NCBI GenBank assembly: GCA_023238725.1
Contig: CM041546.1
Coordinates: forward strand, 24,436,085-24,500,084
DNA length: 64,000 nucleotides
Reading direction: 5' to 3'
Source: Scortum barcoo
Lineage: Eukaryota; Chordata; Actinopteri; Centrarchiformes; Terapontidae
Part shown: in pieces, positions 1-61,600 of the stretch
How positions within the stretch are numbered: the first letter of the stretch is position 1
Layout: the number at the start of each line of letters is the position of its first letter
The notes under the pieces: generated by a model
Databases searched by the model: none
Told to the model about the DNA's origin: nothing
Seen by the model: the letters and a program-made list of their open reading frames with translations, nothing else
Program-made: the position numbers and the translations under genes

Positions 1-3000
1 TGTTGGTATCCATGGTGGGCTTTACCCAACATGCCAGGCATGATTAGTTGGGTTATAAGTTGGTTGTATGATTGGGTGATACGTTTGGATTTTTGAATGT
101 CGTCAATGCCCAGTATTTTTGAGACCCAAAACAGAGGCATACAATTCTCACACATGCAAACGGATACAGATTACGCGTATTCACTTTTCACAACACTACA
201 CAGTCGGGACTTTTAAGACCCCGAAGGCTGCGTTTACATGTTCAGTGGGATGGGATTGATTCATAAAATGATTAAGCCTGTTGTACTGTCTTGATTGGTC
301 TAAACAGCAGCAGCCTTGTAACTTGTACAGAACCTTTTAACTACCTCCAGCCTTCACCACTTTGCTGAACGCAAGGGAAAAACACACCATAATTATAAAG
401 CAAATGTGCTGCATGTGGGTATGGTAGTTCTGGAGTAAGGGGTAGATGGAGGTCAAGTACAAAAGGCAGACTTTTATAAAATGCTCCTCTTAAGTAAGTG
501 GTCAACTTCAGAGAAAGTTGTGAATGCTTCGATCATGCAATATGAAACAAAATCATGTACGTGGTGAGAAAACCTTACATTGGTGCAATTAAGCACAAGC
601 TGTCTGGTGGTTGGGTACGCTAAAGGGATGGATGTAAAGGACCGCCCAGTCAGGCTGAAATGTATCTTTGATCTGACAGAGGCCTACATTTCCAGACACG
701 CTCATGCACACACTGTATTGAGAAAAAAAAACCGTGATCCTAATTGAAAACGTAATCAGAGGCAGTTGGAAATGTTAACAGGCTCTGTCCTTCCGCAACA
801 GAAGGATGTAGCCTAACGTGTGTAATTGTTTCAGTGATTTTCATGTTTCCTGGTGTCAAGGCTGGCAGGCAGGCCTGTTGTGATGTGGCCTGTAGGGTCA
901 GCATTGAACCGTAGAGAAGATCCCTGAACTACCACACAATTGAAACCTCACAACCCAGGCATGGTCATACCATACCACCACAACCAGAACATCTGGAGCA
1001 CTTCCAGATGCTTGGCAATAAATAGAAATAAAAGACACTTCTTGGTATATGGATGTAATTTATTCTCACATAGCCATAATATGTTATGATATACAGCTGT
1101 AGTCATAGTAACATGGACTGCTCTTACATCCATGATAGTATCACCAAGACCTTTCTGGCACTAAGTACATATGCCTGGTGGCTTCTCATTAGTATTGACA
1201 TGAATGTATATTCCATCTATTAATAAACTCAGCAGGTCCCCAAACCAGCAGCTCTTCCTTAACTTTACGCAGTGCTTTGCTTTAGCACTGTTCTTTATTC
1301 GAGTCCTCACTGTCAGGCACTAGGTAGAGTTCAACACTGAGGTCATATTATGTTATGTCAGTTATGTTATTTATGAAACTGAAGTGAGACTAATGTAAAA
1401 CTATAGTGTTATACATTTTTAGGTTTGTTTTATCTGAAGATGAAGGAAACATGAATATAGAATTTTTTTTTTTTTCTTTTTCTGCCTCTTCCTTGCACCA
1501 TAGCCCCATATGGCCCCAACCTCAGCCCCCCACCACCCTAACCTCAGACCCCATGCTTCCATCTTCAATTCTCGGTCCCCAGCCCCACTTTCAATCTTTG
1601 CTTCCCCCCAGCCCCTAACCCCAGGGAAGTGGCTTTGGTGGAAAGCCACACAAAAGCCCAGTAGTATTTACACACTCTGCTTTCTCACAGAACGTTCACA
1701 GGCTGCTATATGTGCAATTGAGACAACAGGAGTTTTCCTCCTGTTTTTTTTTTCCCCCTGTTCCTCCCATGTTTGAGTGATTCTCTGCTTTCACTTGCAA
1801 CCGGAAAGAAAGTGATAGAGAGATCAGGTTCCTGTTTGTAGCAGATGTGTGGGTGAGGGTCATCTACAGAAGAATGTATAGGTGATGTTAGATCTGATCA
1901 TTGTTTCATTATGTCCCTTTTACAGGTTTCACTATCTCCTCTGTGGTGTCTTGTTTCATGAGTATTTCTCTTGAGTGGGTGCCATTATTTACAATCTGTT
2001 TTCCAGACATTTTACTGTACCTTGCCATTTATATATGTGCCACTCTGCCATACAGATCTGGGCTAGACTCTTTGAAACCTAAAGTAATAGTATCTGGGTG
2101 GATTAGCGAAATTGATACTTTGATTCCTGGTAGGACTGCGTCTGAAGAAAAAGCTGTCATCCTGTAGTCTTTAACAAGGAAGATTGTTGACTGTTTAAAT
2201 ATCTTTGTCTTAATATTTGTCCACTTAAATTCCCTGGATAGACAGAGAGTGATTATGATTACTGCAGGAAGCTTTTCTGATGTGTGTATCATGTTGCCTC
2301 ATGAATTGAAGTGGAAAGACAATACCATCAAAGAGCTGGCTTAGCAATGGCATCTTAAGATGGCAGCAGGAAGTTTGTAAATCGCAGTGTCAGATTCGAA
2401 AGGGAGCACAGATAGTGTTCCACTATAAAACTGGAAATGGATTTGAACCCTCTGTCGCAGCTGTCCCATCTATATTTTGCTCCCTCTACCTCTCTCCCTC
2501 TCTCTCACACATCTATCATCAAGTGTTCTTTTTAATGGTGTAAACTTTCCCATCCGTTTTCAATAGCATCAACAACCCCAGGACCCTGAACGTGCTTGGC
2601 AGTCAAACTCTGAGCTTTTACTGCCAGCCTCTTTTAACCATCAACAATCAACCCCCTGCCATTTAAAAGTATACAGCAGGCTGGGGTCCCTCTTTGTTGG
2701 GATAGCTGAGTAGTTATTGAGAAGCTGTCTGAACCAAAGTCATGTGCGTCAAGAGTCAGGGAGGGGTGTGCAGGAGAGATCCCATCAGGGCCTAAGAGCC
2801 TTTGGAAGGAGCTCAAGTAAAACTTACACATTCACTTGCACCCACGCACTCACTGTCCAGCTCACATGCACACTGTGTGTTGTTTTGAAATTGTGTACTT
2901 AAATTTCTTTATGCAGGAGACTTGACACACTCCCCTCTCCCTGTTAAACCAGTGTTTTCAATAGCAGGCCAGTGAGCTCTTCGCTCTTGCATGCAAGGTG

Positions 3001-3740
3001 ACGTAAGAGTGGACAGCATCCCTGTTCGACTCGCATGATTTGAGTTTTCTGTGAGGCTTTCTCATTGACCCATTGCTGTAGGTGGGCCAGACTCCACCAT
3101 ATTGTTTTCTCCTAACAAACCACAATATATTGATGACTCTTACTAAGAGGAATGCCTACTTAAAGGCCCACTTTGTTCCAAGCATTGAAAAAATGTTAGG
3201 AAAAACCATGCACACACAGACGGCGTTGCCTTTTGAAATGAGTTGACATCTCCGAGCCTGTTTATCTCAGCAAGAACCAACATTTAGCTGCTCGCAGATG
3301 GATGTGAAAAAGTCAGTTCTTTAAGAGCGAGGTGGCCTCTTGGAGGTTTTATGTGGGACCAGGGGGTAGATTTGGCTCCGAAGCCCAGTGTAAGCTGCTT
3401 CAGCCTGGATAGCTGTCAGACTATGACATGATATATTCCCCTGTTGAGGTTGTGTTGCTCCCACGAATGATATCACTCATCTCTTTCTCCTACTGGCTGA
3501 CAGCTGCACCACTAAGATCTGCATTTCTGTGATTGAAAGTGCACACATTGTTGACACCTGTAAATGTGCTTATACACACACTACACACACTATACATTAT
3601 ACACCCACCATAAACACACACACCTGGAAGTAATTCTTTCTCTTTTATTTACAAGCTCTCTTTCTCATGTCACCCCTCTTCTCTGTCCTTCTCTTCATCC
3701 ATCCATCAATACCTCCTGCCGCAACCCTCATTTCTCTCAG
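1..3740 (+). other. vps13b: vps13b intron (3' part) upstream of the first exon in the window
   Basis: I see no exon I can support here. Open frames are short and simple, such as the pyrimidine-rich stretch at 1460-1620. The segment ends in a branch/acceptor region reading TTTCTCTCAG at 3731-3740. CA-rich sequence lies at about 3570-3630. The donor of this intron is outside the window, so its full length is unknown. Confidence 0.7.
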
Positions 3741-54355
<50,615 letters not shown>

Positions 54356-54364
54356 TACACAGAA

Positions 54365-54370
54365 AATAAA
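54365..54370 (+). terminator. vps13b: proximal poly(A) signal of vps13b
   Basis: AATAAA lies 10 nt after the stop codon. If used, it would give a 3' UTR of only about 30 nt. Use is uncertain. Confidence 0.4.
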
Positions 54371-55151
54371 TGAAGCCTTAAAGATATCCTGGGATGTATT
54401 GTATTGTGGCTCGGAAAAGATAACTACCCATTTATGCAAAACATATCTGCTGAGGTAAAAGAATTTATTTTATTAGAGTAATAACTGGTCATCCATACCG
54501 TAGGGATGTAGAGAATTTTTAGAAAGTGTCTAAAAGATTTTTTTTACTGATAAAACAAACACGACAAATAGTCACAGAGAACATGAGAGGGGTTAGAGTC
54601 CATTTTAATCATAGAAACACATTAAGTTCAGACATTTCAAACAGCACATATTGTAGTGAACACTAAAACTAATGAGAGTTGTGTCAGCTCGGACCAACCG
54701 TGTGTTCCCTTTCAACTTTAAATCAGGGCTCGCTCAGTCAGCGTGGAGCTTGGTCAGCGCTGCAGATAGAAACTAACAGGAGTCGATCTGTTACTTTTCT
54801 ATCAAAGCAGCCTGCAACATTTCACTCTGCAGAGTAAGCTCTTAGTGTTTACATTTGCCATTTAGTGACTATGTCTCATGCCAATGTTGAGTGCAATATT
54901 ATATGTATGTTGATGGATGCTAGAGATACCAGCTGTCAACCAAAATGTTTTTATAGATGATGTAACATACTTCTTGTTTGACAATAACACTCACTGTTCT
55001 TTGTAACCCTATGTTGCTGCCAACCCTTCATGATGCAACCATGTTGTTATTGTTGCCTTTTATATTGTTGTACCACTGAGCTCTGTGTAAGATGTAAGTC
55101 TAATGCCTTTAATGTATGTAAATGGATAATATATTAATAGAGAACTGTTTT

Positions 55152-55157
55152 AATAAA
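55152..55157 (+). terminator. vps13b: distal poly(A) signal of vps13b
   Basis: AATAAA on the plus strand, about 800 nt after the vps13b stop, is followed by A-rich and then TG/T-rich sequence, as expected near a cleavage site. It overlaps by three bases a minus-strand ATTAAA at 55149-55154 that could serve rgs22. Confidence 0.6.
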
Positions 55158-55495
55158 AACATTAAAAATGATAATGTGTTATTCTATCATTGTGTACTAT
55201 GTAAGGAAAAATGAAGTTAGCAGCCAGGATTTGTCACGCAGGCTTTAAGAATATATTCTTACATCATGTAAACCCAGAATAGATATCATTAGCAGCTCTG
55301 CTCTCAGTTTTTACTCTCATGCTCCGATAACGCCGTCCGACACCTTTATGTGTCAAAGTCAAAGTGCTGCGTGAAGTCACTTCGTACGCTTTGGTTTCAT
55401 TTCGTGTTGCATCCTCTCACACCCCCTGCAGTAAAACATGAGACAGTCATGTTTGAGAGGCAAAGTGTGTGTGTGTGTGTTTACATCTTGTTATT

Positions 55496-55608
55496 TCACT
55501 TACTGTTATATCTGTTACACTGTTTACTCTCCGTTCTGGTGGAGCGCCGTGAGGACTGCTGTTGGCTGTGTTTACTGCCCGCTGACTTGACGCTGCAGTC
55601 GGAGGAGT
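55496..55608 (-). CDS. rgs22: rgs22 terminal coding exon (probable)
   Basis: The acceptor is TCTCTCTCTCCAG. The 113 nt complete a split codon and encode SSDCSVKSAGSKHSQQQSS and a short basic tail, ending in TGA at 55496-55498. The phase fits the exon before. A consensus GTAAGT overlaps the last two codons, so a further 3' exon is possible. The exon is supported by phase and splice signals rather than by recognised homology. Confidence 0.65.
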
Positions 55609-58600
55609 CTGGAGAGAGAGACAGTTGAGTGACAGCGTGTTAAGCATCTGCTCGCACGGTCTCTCAACGTATTGATGACGGCTGTTTTACAGAGAACAAG
55701 AGGCCTTTAAGAGTGCACATACTACGTGTTTATCCTGTGCAAACACCTCCTCAACTCAACTGTGTGGACCATGTCTCCAGACTTGTCATACATGCACGGC
55801 CATACACCAGTGATGAGCTCCATCTGTGTTCCAATAGTGTTTCTCCTCTGCAACGTCCCATTAAAACACAATTTGCACTAAGCTACATTTCCATTCATCC
55901 TCATTCTCTTTGGGCCGTGACTAACTCCTGCATTAGCGTCACGCTTCGCTCTCATGTCCACGCGGAGAGGGCTCGGACTAACTCCTGCACAGAACATTGA
56001 CACTTAATGGACAGGCTGAAGTGGCTGTTTTGGCTGCAGTTTTATATAATGAGACAGTTCTGACATATGGAGGGGGTCACTTTGACAGTGCTTTGGCCTC
56101 CACTCCAGGTACTATCAGAGCCTTGGAAAGTCAGCTTGGATTTTACCGTGGGAACAGCTAAATGTCATTTCACTGTTATGGTTTCCTGCATTTAGTCTGT
56201 CTGGTAGCAGCGAGTAGTCAGAGGCCCTGGGAGACAAAGGGAGGTGTGTGTGTGTGTGTGTGTGTGTACCTGAGGCCGTGGAGAAGGAGGCTTCCAGCTG
56301 ACTCTGTCTCCTCAGCAGTACCTCCTCTCTCTTCAGAGCTGCCATGTACTTGGAGTAGGACCACGACAACTGAGGGAACATTTCCAGAAATCCAGTCAAA
56401 TCTAACATGATTAGAAAAACGGCTCAATTAGAGGATCAGGTTTCTCCTTTATAGTCTGTGGTTGGAACTGATGAGGCGTTGTTTGGACGTCGCGCTGTTT
56501 GAGTTATCTTCATCACTGCAGTTTTTATTTTAATATGTTGTTCTTACAGATAGTTATCAAAGAGAATCATTCAGTTTGGTTTGGCTCCCTTCACATGATA
56601 CATTTTATACAAACACATCTTCAGCTCCACATCCGTAATGTTTCCCCTTCAGGAACATCGGGCTGCTCCTTACCGGCTGTGTGGGCGTCAGCAGCACTCT
56701 GCTCTGTGTCCTCGACTCCTTCTTTTCACTTCTTCCCTCTTCTTCTTCATCCTCATCTTCCTCATCTGTCTCCTCCTCCTCCCTGAAACTGGACTCTGGC
56801 CTCTCAGGATCTTCCTGCACAAGAAGGGCTCAGACTGAATAGTTAGTTTTTACCAGGTACTCTCGCTGAATCATCTCATGCTCATCAACATTTATTCCCT
56901 CAGTATTTGTTATTTCCTCACCTGAGCTCTCCTCCTCTCATCCTCCTCTTCCTCCTCCTCCTCTTTCCTCCTCTGTCTCCGCACTCTGGCTCTGTGTTTG
57001 AGTCGCTTTCTCCTGCAGGAGAGGAAGGAGCTGCTCCTCGTGAACACTGCTGCTCAGCTCTTGAAACTCCGGCCAAAACTTTAGCAATTCACTGAACACG
57101 GACACCTACGAATGCAGAGGAACAGTTCACACATGCAGCCTACACGCTGCAAGAAATGTAATACAAATCATCCACACACACACACACACACACACAGACA
57201 GAGACACACACTACCTGTGCCTCTCTGAAGATGTACGGGCCCAGCTCGTGGCGTTTCTCCAGGATGTGCTGGGCCTGCTCAGGTGGGATGTCTATCTGCA
57301 GGGCGGGGGGCATCGAGGAGTGGATGAAACAGTTGATGATGGTGGAGATCTTCTGCTGGATGGTGGCCTCGTCGCTGTGGGAGTGACAGAGGTCCTGCGT
57401 ACAGGACAAGAGGGGACACACGAGAAGTGCAATGTCTGTTCCTGCCAATCCTGAAATGTTTGGAGTGTCACTCGAATTGAGAGCTTTTATTCCACATATG
57501 AAAGGTTTGCAATGAGGTAAAGCAGCTAAAGGCACTAACCACCTTGAAAACATTTTATCAGTCTCTCATTACAAGCAGTGGGATTTTACATGGGAGCTTT
57601 ATTTCCCACCAAAGTTACAACAGTTGTTTTTTTGTTTTGTTTTTTTCAAATTTTAGATTTCTGTGTCTCTGTGATCTGAGGTGGGGCTCAGTTTGAAAAA
57701 GAGGACATGCTTGTTTATTTAGTCATGAATATGTAACGTTATTGAGAAGTTCAAATTCCCCCAAGTTTTCCATGACTTGTAAAGATGCCACTGGTGAGTA
57801 ACAGATGCTAATACCTTGACGATGTGATTCACCCCTAAAATCCCCTACACACACATTCTAAAACATAAAAATACTCTTTATTTGTCTGATATAATTTTTC
57901 CACAAAAAAGAAGTTTACGTCGTTAAAATTCTTAAAAATTACAACTACTCCTCCCTCGCTGAAAGATCCAAAATCAATGAATATGCAATCATTTTTAATG
58001 GCTGAACACCACTCCCACTCAGAGTTCATTCTCAGTGTGTTTACGTTTCCACATCACACTTGTGGAAGTTGCACGGTGGACCACGCTTTGGTTCAAACCA
58101 GTTGCAATGTCACAAAATCCTGCTGGTATGTACACGTTAAATTAAGATTCAAGGACAGAGAAACTTCACGTATCGTTCTGCAAAGTGAGGCTCAAATAAA
58201 GGAACTTTATTGAGAAAGATGAGAAAACAGGGAACAGCATACAATGAAGATCTTGTTGCAGGTGCACCATGTGACCCACCTCACCTTGTATCTCTGCACC
58301 TCCAGCCAGAAGAGTATGTCATTTTCCAGGAAGTCTCCCTTCAGGGAAAGAAAGTGCTGGAACTGCGTACAAGTGACGGGGTTGAGCAGGATCCGTCGCA
58401 ACAGCAGGATCTCTTTGGAGGAGCTCATCCACAAGCCCTCAGCCTGCAGGGACACACCACAGAGGATCGCTTTTAAACACACTGAGAGCTGTTTTCAGGA
58501 GAGGAAACCATCTCTCGGGGATAAATAAAATACATTCACCTACTCATCTGTAAACATTGAAACAAAACTTAATACATTTGTTGAAGAGTGTGCTTCTGAA

Positions 58601-61600
58601 CAACAGCAGTAAAGATGATCTGACCTATGAGCTACATTCTTAGCTCACAGAAAACAGAGATAATGATCCTCCTTTATTCAGACAACCTGCTCTGTGCCAG
58701 TGATGAGATAATGATCATAAAGATGATAGTCACAATCATGTAGGAAAACTCCTTCCTGCAATCATCCTGCTCGTAATGTGAAATGTTCATGTTTTATATC
58801 TGCGCTCCGCTTGTGGAGCCCAGATGAGAGGACGGGAACGGGGCTGCATGGAGAGCACTCCAAACACTATTAAAGGAAGGTTAGTAATGCTGATGCTTTA
58901 ATCTTATTTATCCTGGATCCAATTTGGGAAAACTAACCGCAAGGCCAAAATGGTGTTTGACAAAGCCAGTGCTCGAAGCCAAGTCATGAACTAAATCACA
59001 TATGCTTTCAGGCCAGGAAATGCCTTATTGCTCTCCATTCAAAATACCCAGCTTCCCCAGAGGATTTCTCCTTACCTTCCAGGCTTCTCTCCGCGCTCTG
59101 CGTCGATGGTAGACGTGCTGCGAGAGCCGGTCTGCTGCTTGAGGCTGCCGCACACAGAAACACACACACACAGAGGTCACACAGAGTCAGACAGACACTG
59201 AACACCTCTCAAAGCTCTCTGCTTGGCACTCTGCTGCTCTTTGTCACCGGTAGTAACTAAAGCTCTCCCTCCTCTTTTACCTTTAACCTTCCCCGAGTCT
59301 GTATTTCCTCTGATCCTATCCCTCCAATCTCCTCTTAGAGAGATCTTTAACTCTCTGATGTCATCTCCCCCCCCGACCTCTTCTGTCCTCCTCCTCGCCT
59401 CCTCCAGTGTGTAACGCTAAACTACGTCTACCTCTCATTACTTAATGAGAGGATCCGTGTGACCAAACATTGTAAACTCGATAACATAATGAGGCAGAGC
59501 GGCGGAATCTGCGGTTTGTGCGTTACCGCCTGATGAGGCAACCTGAGAGAGCATCTGCACAGCGATGGCGTTTAGTGGTTTCTCATGTAGCAGAGCCACT
59601 AATGTGCGTCTCCTGTTCTTATCTCTGTCCTCTCTCAGGGCCGTCACACAGCAGGAAAAAAAAGGATGTATGCATGTCAGGGTGGGCGATGGGTCCAAAT
59701 TTCTTTCACTGTGGGAAACGATGAATGCGTTTTCAAATCAAACCAACTATTTATCAACTTTCAACAAGTTGGAACGCATCAAAACCTCAAGGTCATTGCT
59801 TTTAATCATGAAATAATTTGCTGGCTTTTCCAAATCGAAGTGACGGCGGCATAAATCCTCCGTGTAGATAATGCTCACGAGCTTTTGGTGGTTTCTGACC
59901 TCTAATAAGTTATTTGCTCATGACCACTGATGCAGAGGTTTCACAGCTGTGACTGGTCTCCCAGCATCCACTGCTCACACCGTCTTGTAAACCTTAATGA
60001 GTTAACTGGCTGCCTGTTTATAATGACCAAATGCTCAACAGCCCAACCAGACACAGCAACAGACAGATACTGTGTGTTCCTTTAGCTGATGTGCACATGT
60101 ATCCACTGAACATATAGATACAGTCACTGTGGAAAAAAAACAGTGTTGTACAAATAGTCTATCGTGTAATTTCTTAATTTAGAAATTTTCAGAAAAGACC
60201 TTATGTACCTTCTTGCTGAAAGTTAATGAGCACATGGACACTCTCAGGTCTGTGTATTATAAATAGGGCCACAGCCAGCAGCCAATCAGGTTATCTTAGC
60301 ATAAAGACTGAAGGCAGGAGAAAACAGCTGGACTGACTCTGTCCAAAATCCGCTTACTCGCACCTCTAAAGCTCACTAATTAATATGTTATATCTTGTTT
60401 ATGCAATCTTGTAAGTGTGGGTACTGGGACTATTTCTTGGCTGAGACAGTACCTTTAGTTTTTGTATGGATATATGAGGTATAATGTGTTAAACACTGAG
60501 CTTTAGAGGTGCCAGTAGACAGATTTTGTTATCTTTGGAAAGAGCCAGGCAAGATTTTTTTTCCTGTTTCCAGTCTTTATGCTAAGCTAAGCTTAGGCTG
60601 TTAGCTGTGGTCTTATATTGAACATACACACAGTGGTGTCAATATTCTCATCTAAATAATTAGCAAGAAATTCAATGAGCCTATTTCACACCTATTTCTT
60701 TATTTGTTTTAAGTAGTGTTGCATGTCAGTGCTCCACCTTTGGTTTGTGTTTCTGTCGCTCTGTGAACTCTGCTGTGGACAGGAACAGGGGGAGCCAGTT
60801 TTTCTCAATGTGGCTCCTGACGACGTCCTGGATCTCCACAACAACTGGGTTTGAGAGACACTCCAGCTTCAGACGCTCCAGTCCACCTGCCAGGCGCAGT
60901 ATCTACACACACACACACACACACACAAAGAAGACACAAAGAAGACACAGTGGAGCCAGATGGTTGCATGTGTGTTTGATGTGAATGCTTAAAGATGACG
61001 ATGAAGATGATGATGGCGTACGTCTTTCTATAAATCATAAGTAGAGTGGACACATTCAGAAAAAAAAACTGCCCATTGCAGGAAACCTGACTTAAAACTC
61101 TGACTCCTTGCTGTGCTCTCCATCATTCCCACAATCCCTCTCTTCGTCTCCTCCCCGTCTGTATTCTGTCTTCATACATCGATCTGGACATGTCTCCCTA
61201 TTTATATCTCCTTTTTACTTTCTCTCATCTCTTTCTGCACGCACACAGGCATGCACGCACACAGAAATGAGAACCAGTCGTGGCACTGGAAGTGGGAGTC
61301 AGCAGATGAAAGGAGGCCAATCTGTGACTGGACGACTGAGTGATTGAACGAGCGAAGGGCCAAAGCAGTAAAGCTGTCAGTCTCTCTGCATCGCTCACGC
61401 AGACAAGAACCAACGCTGAGACGCAGGAGCGGCAGCCAGGCCCGATCCGACAGAGTTAGAGGCACTAGAATTGGCATCCTCATTCGAATGCACAGTTATA
61501 ATCATTATTTTGATGGTATTTATGAGATGAGGATGACAAATGACAAAGGTCATGCGCCACGTTACAAACTGTTTCTCTCTCTCTTAGCCTCAGTGTGCTC

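Larger units (their letters stand above)
54356..55180 (+). other. vps13b: vps13b 3' UTR (inferred extent)
   Basis: An AATAAA lies at 54365-54370, only 10 nt after the stop, and another at 55152-55157. The early signal would leave an extremely short UTR, so the distal one is the likelier main site. The AT-rich unique sequence between them has no coding potential. The exact end is inferred. Confidence 0.6.

Noticed and set aside
1901..2292. Overlapping open frames on both strands at about 1901-2292
   Set aside because: The translations look superficially like protein, but I recognise no family and see no splice sites joining them to vps13b.
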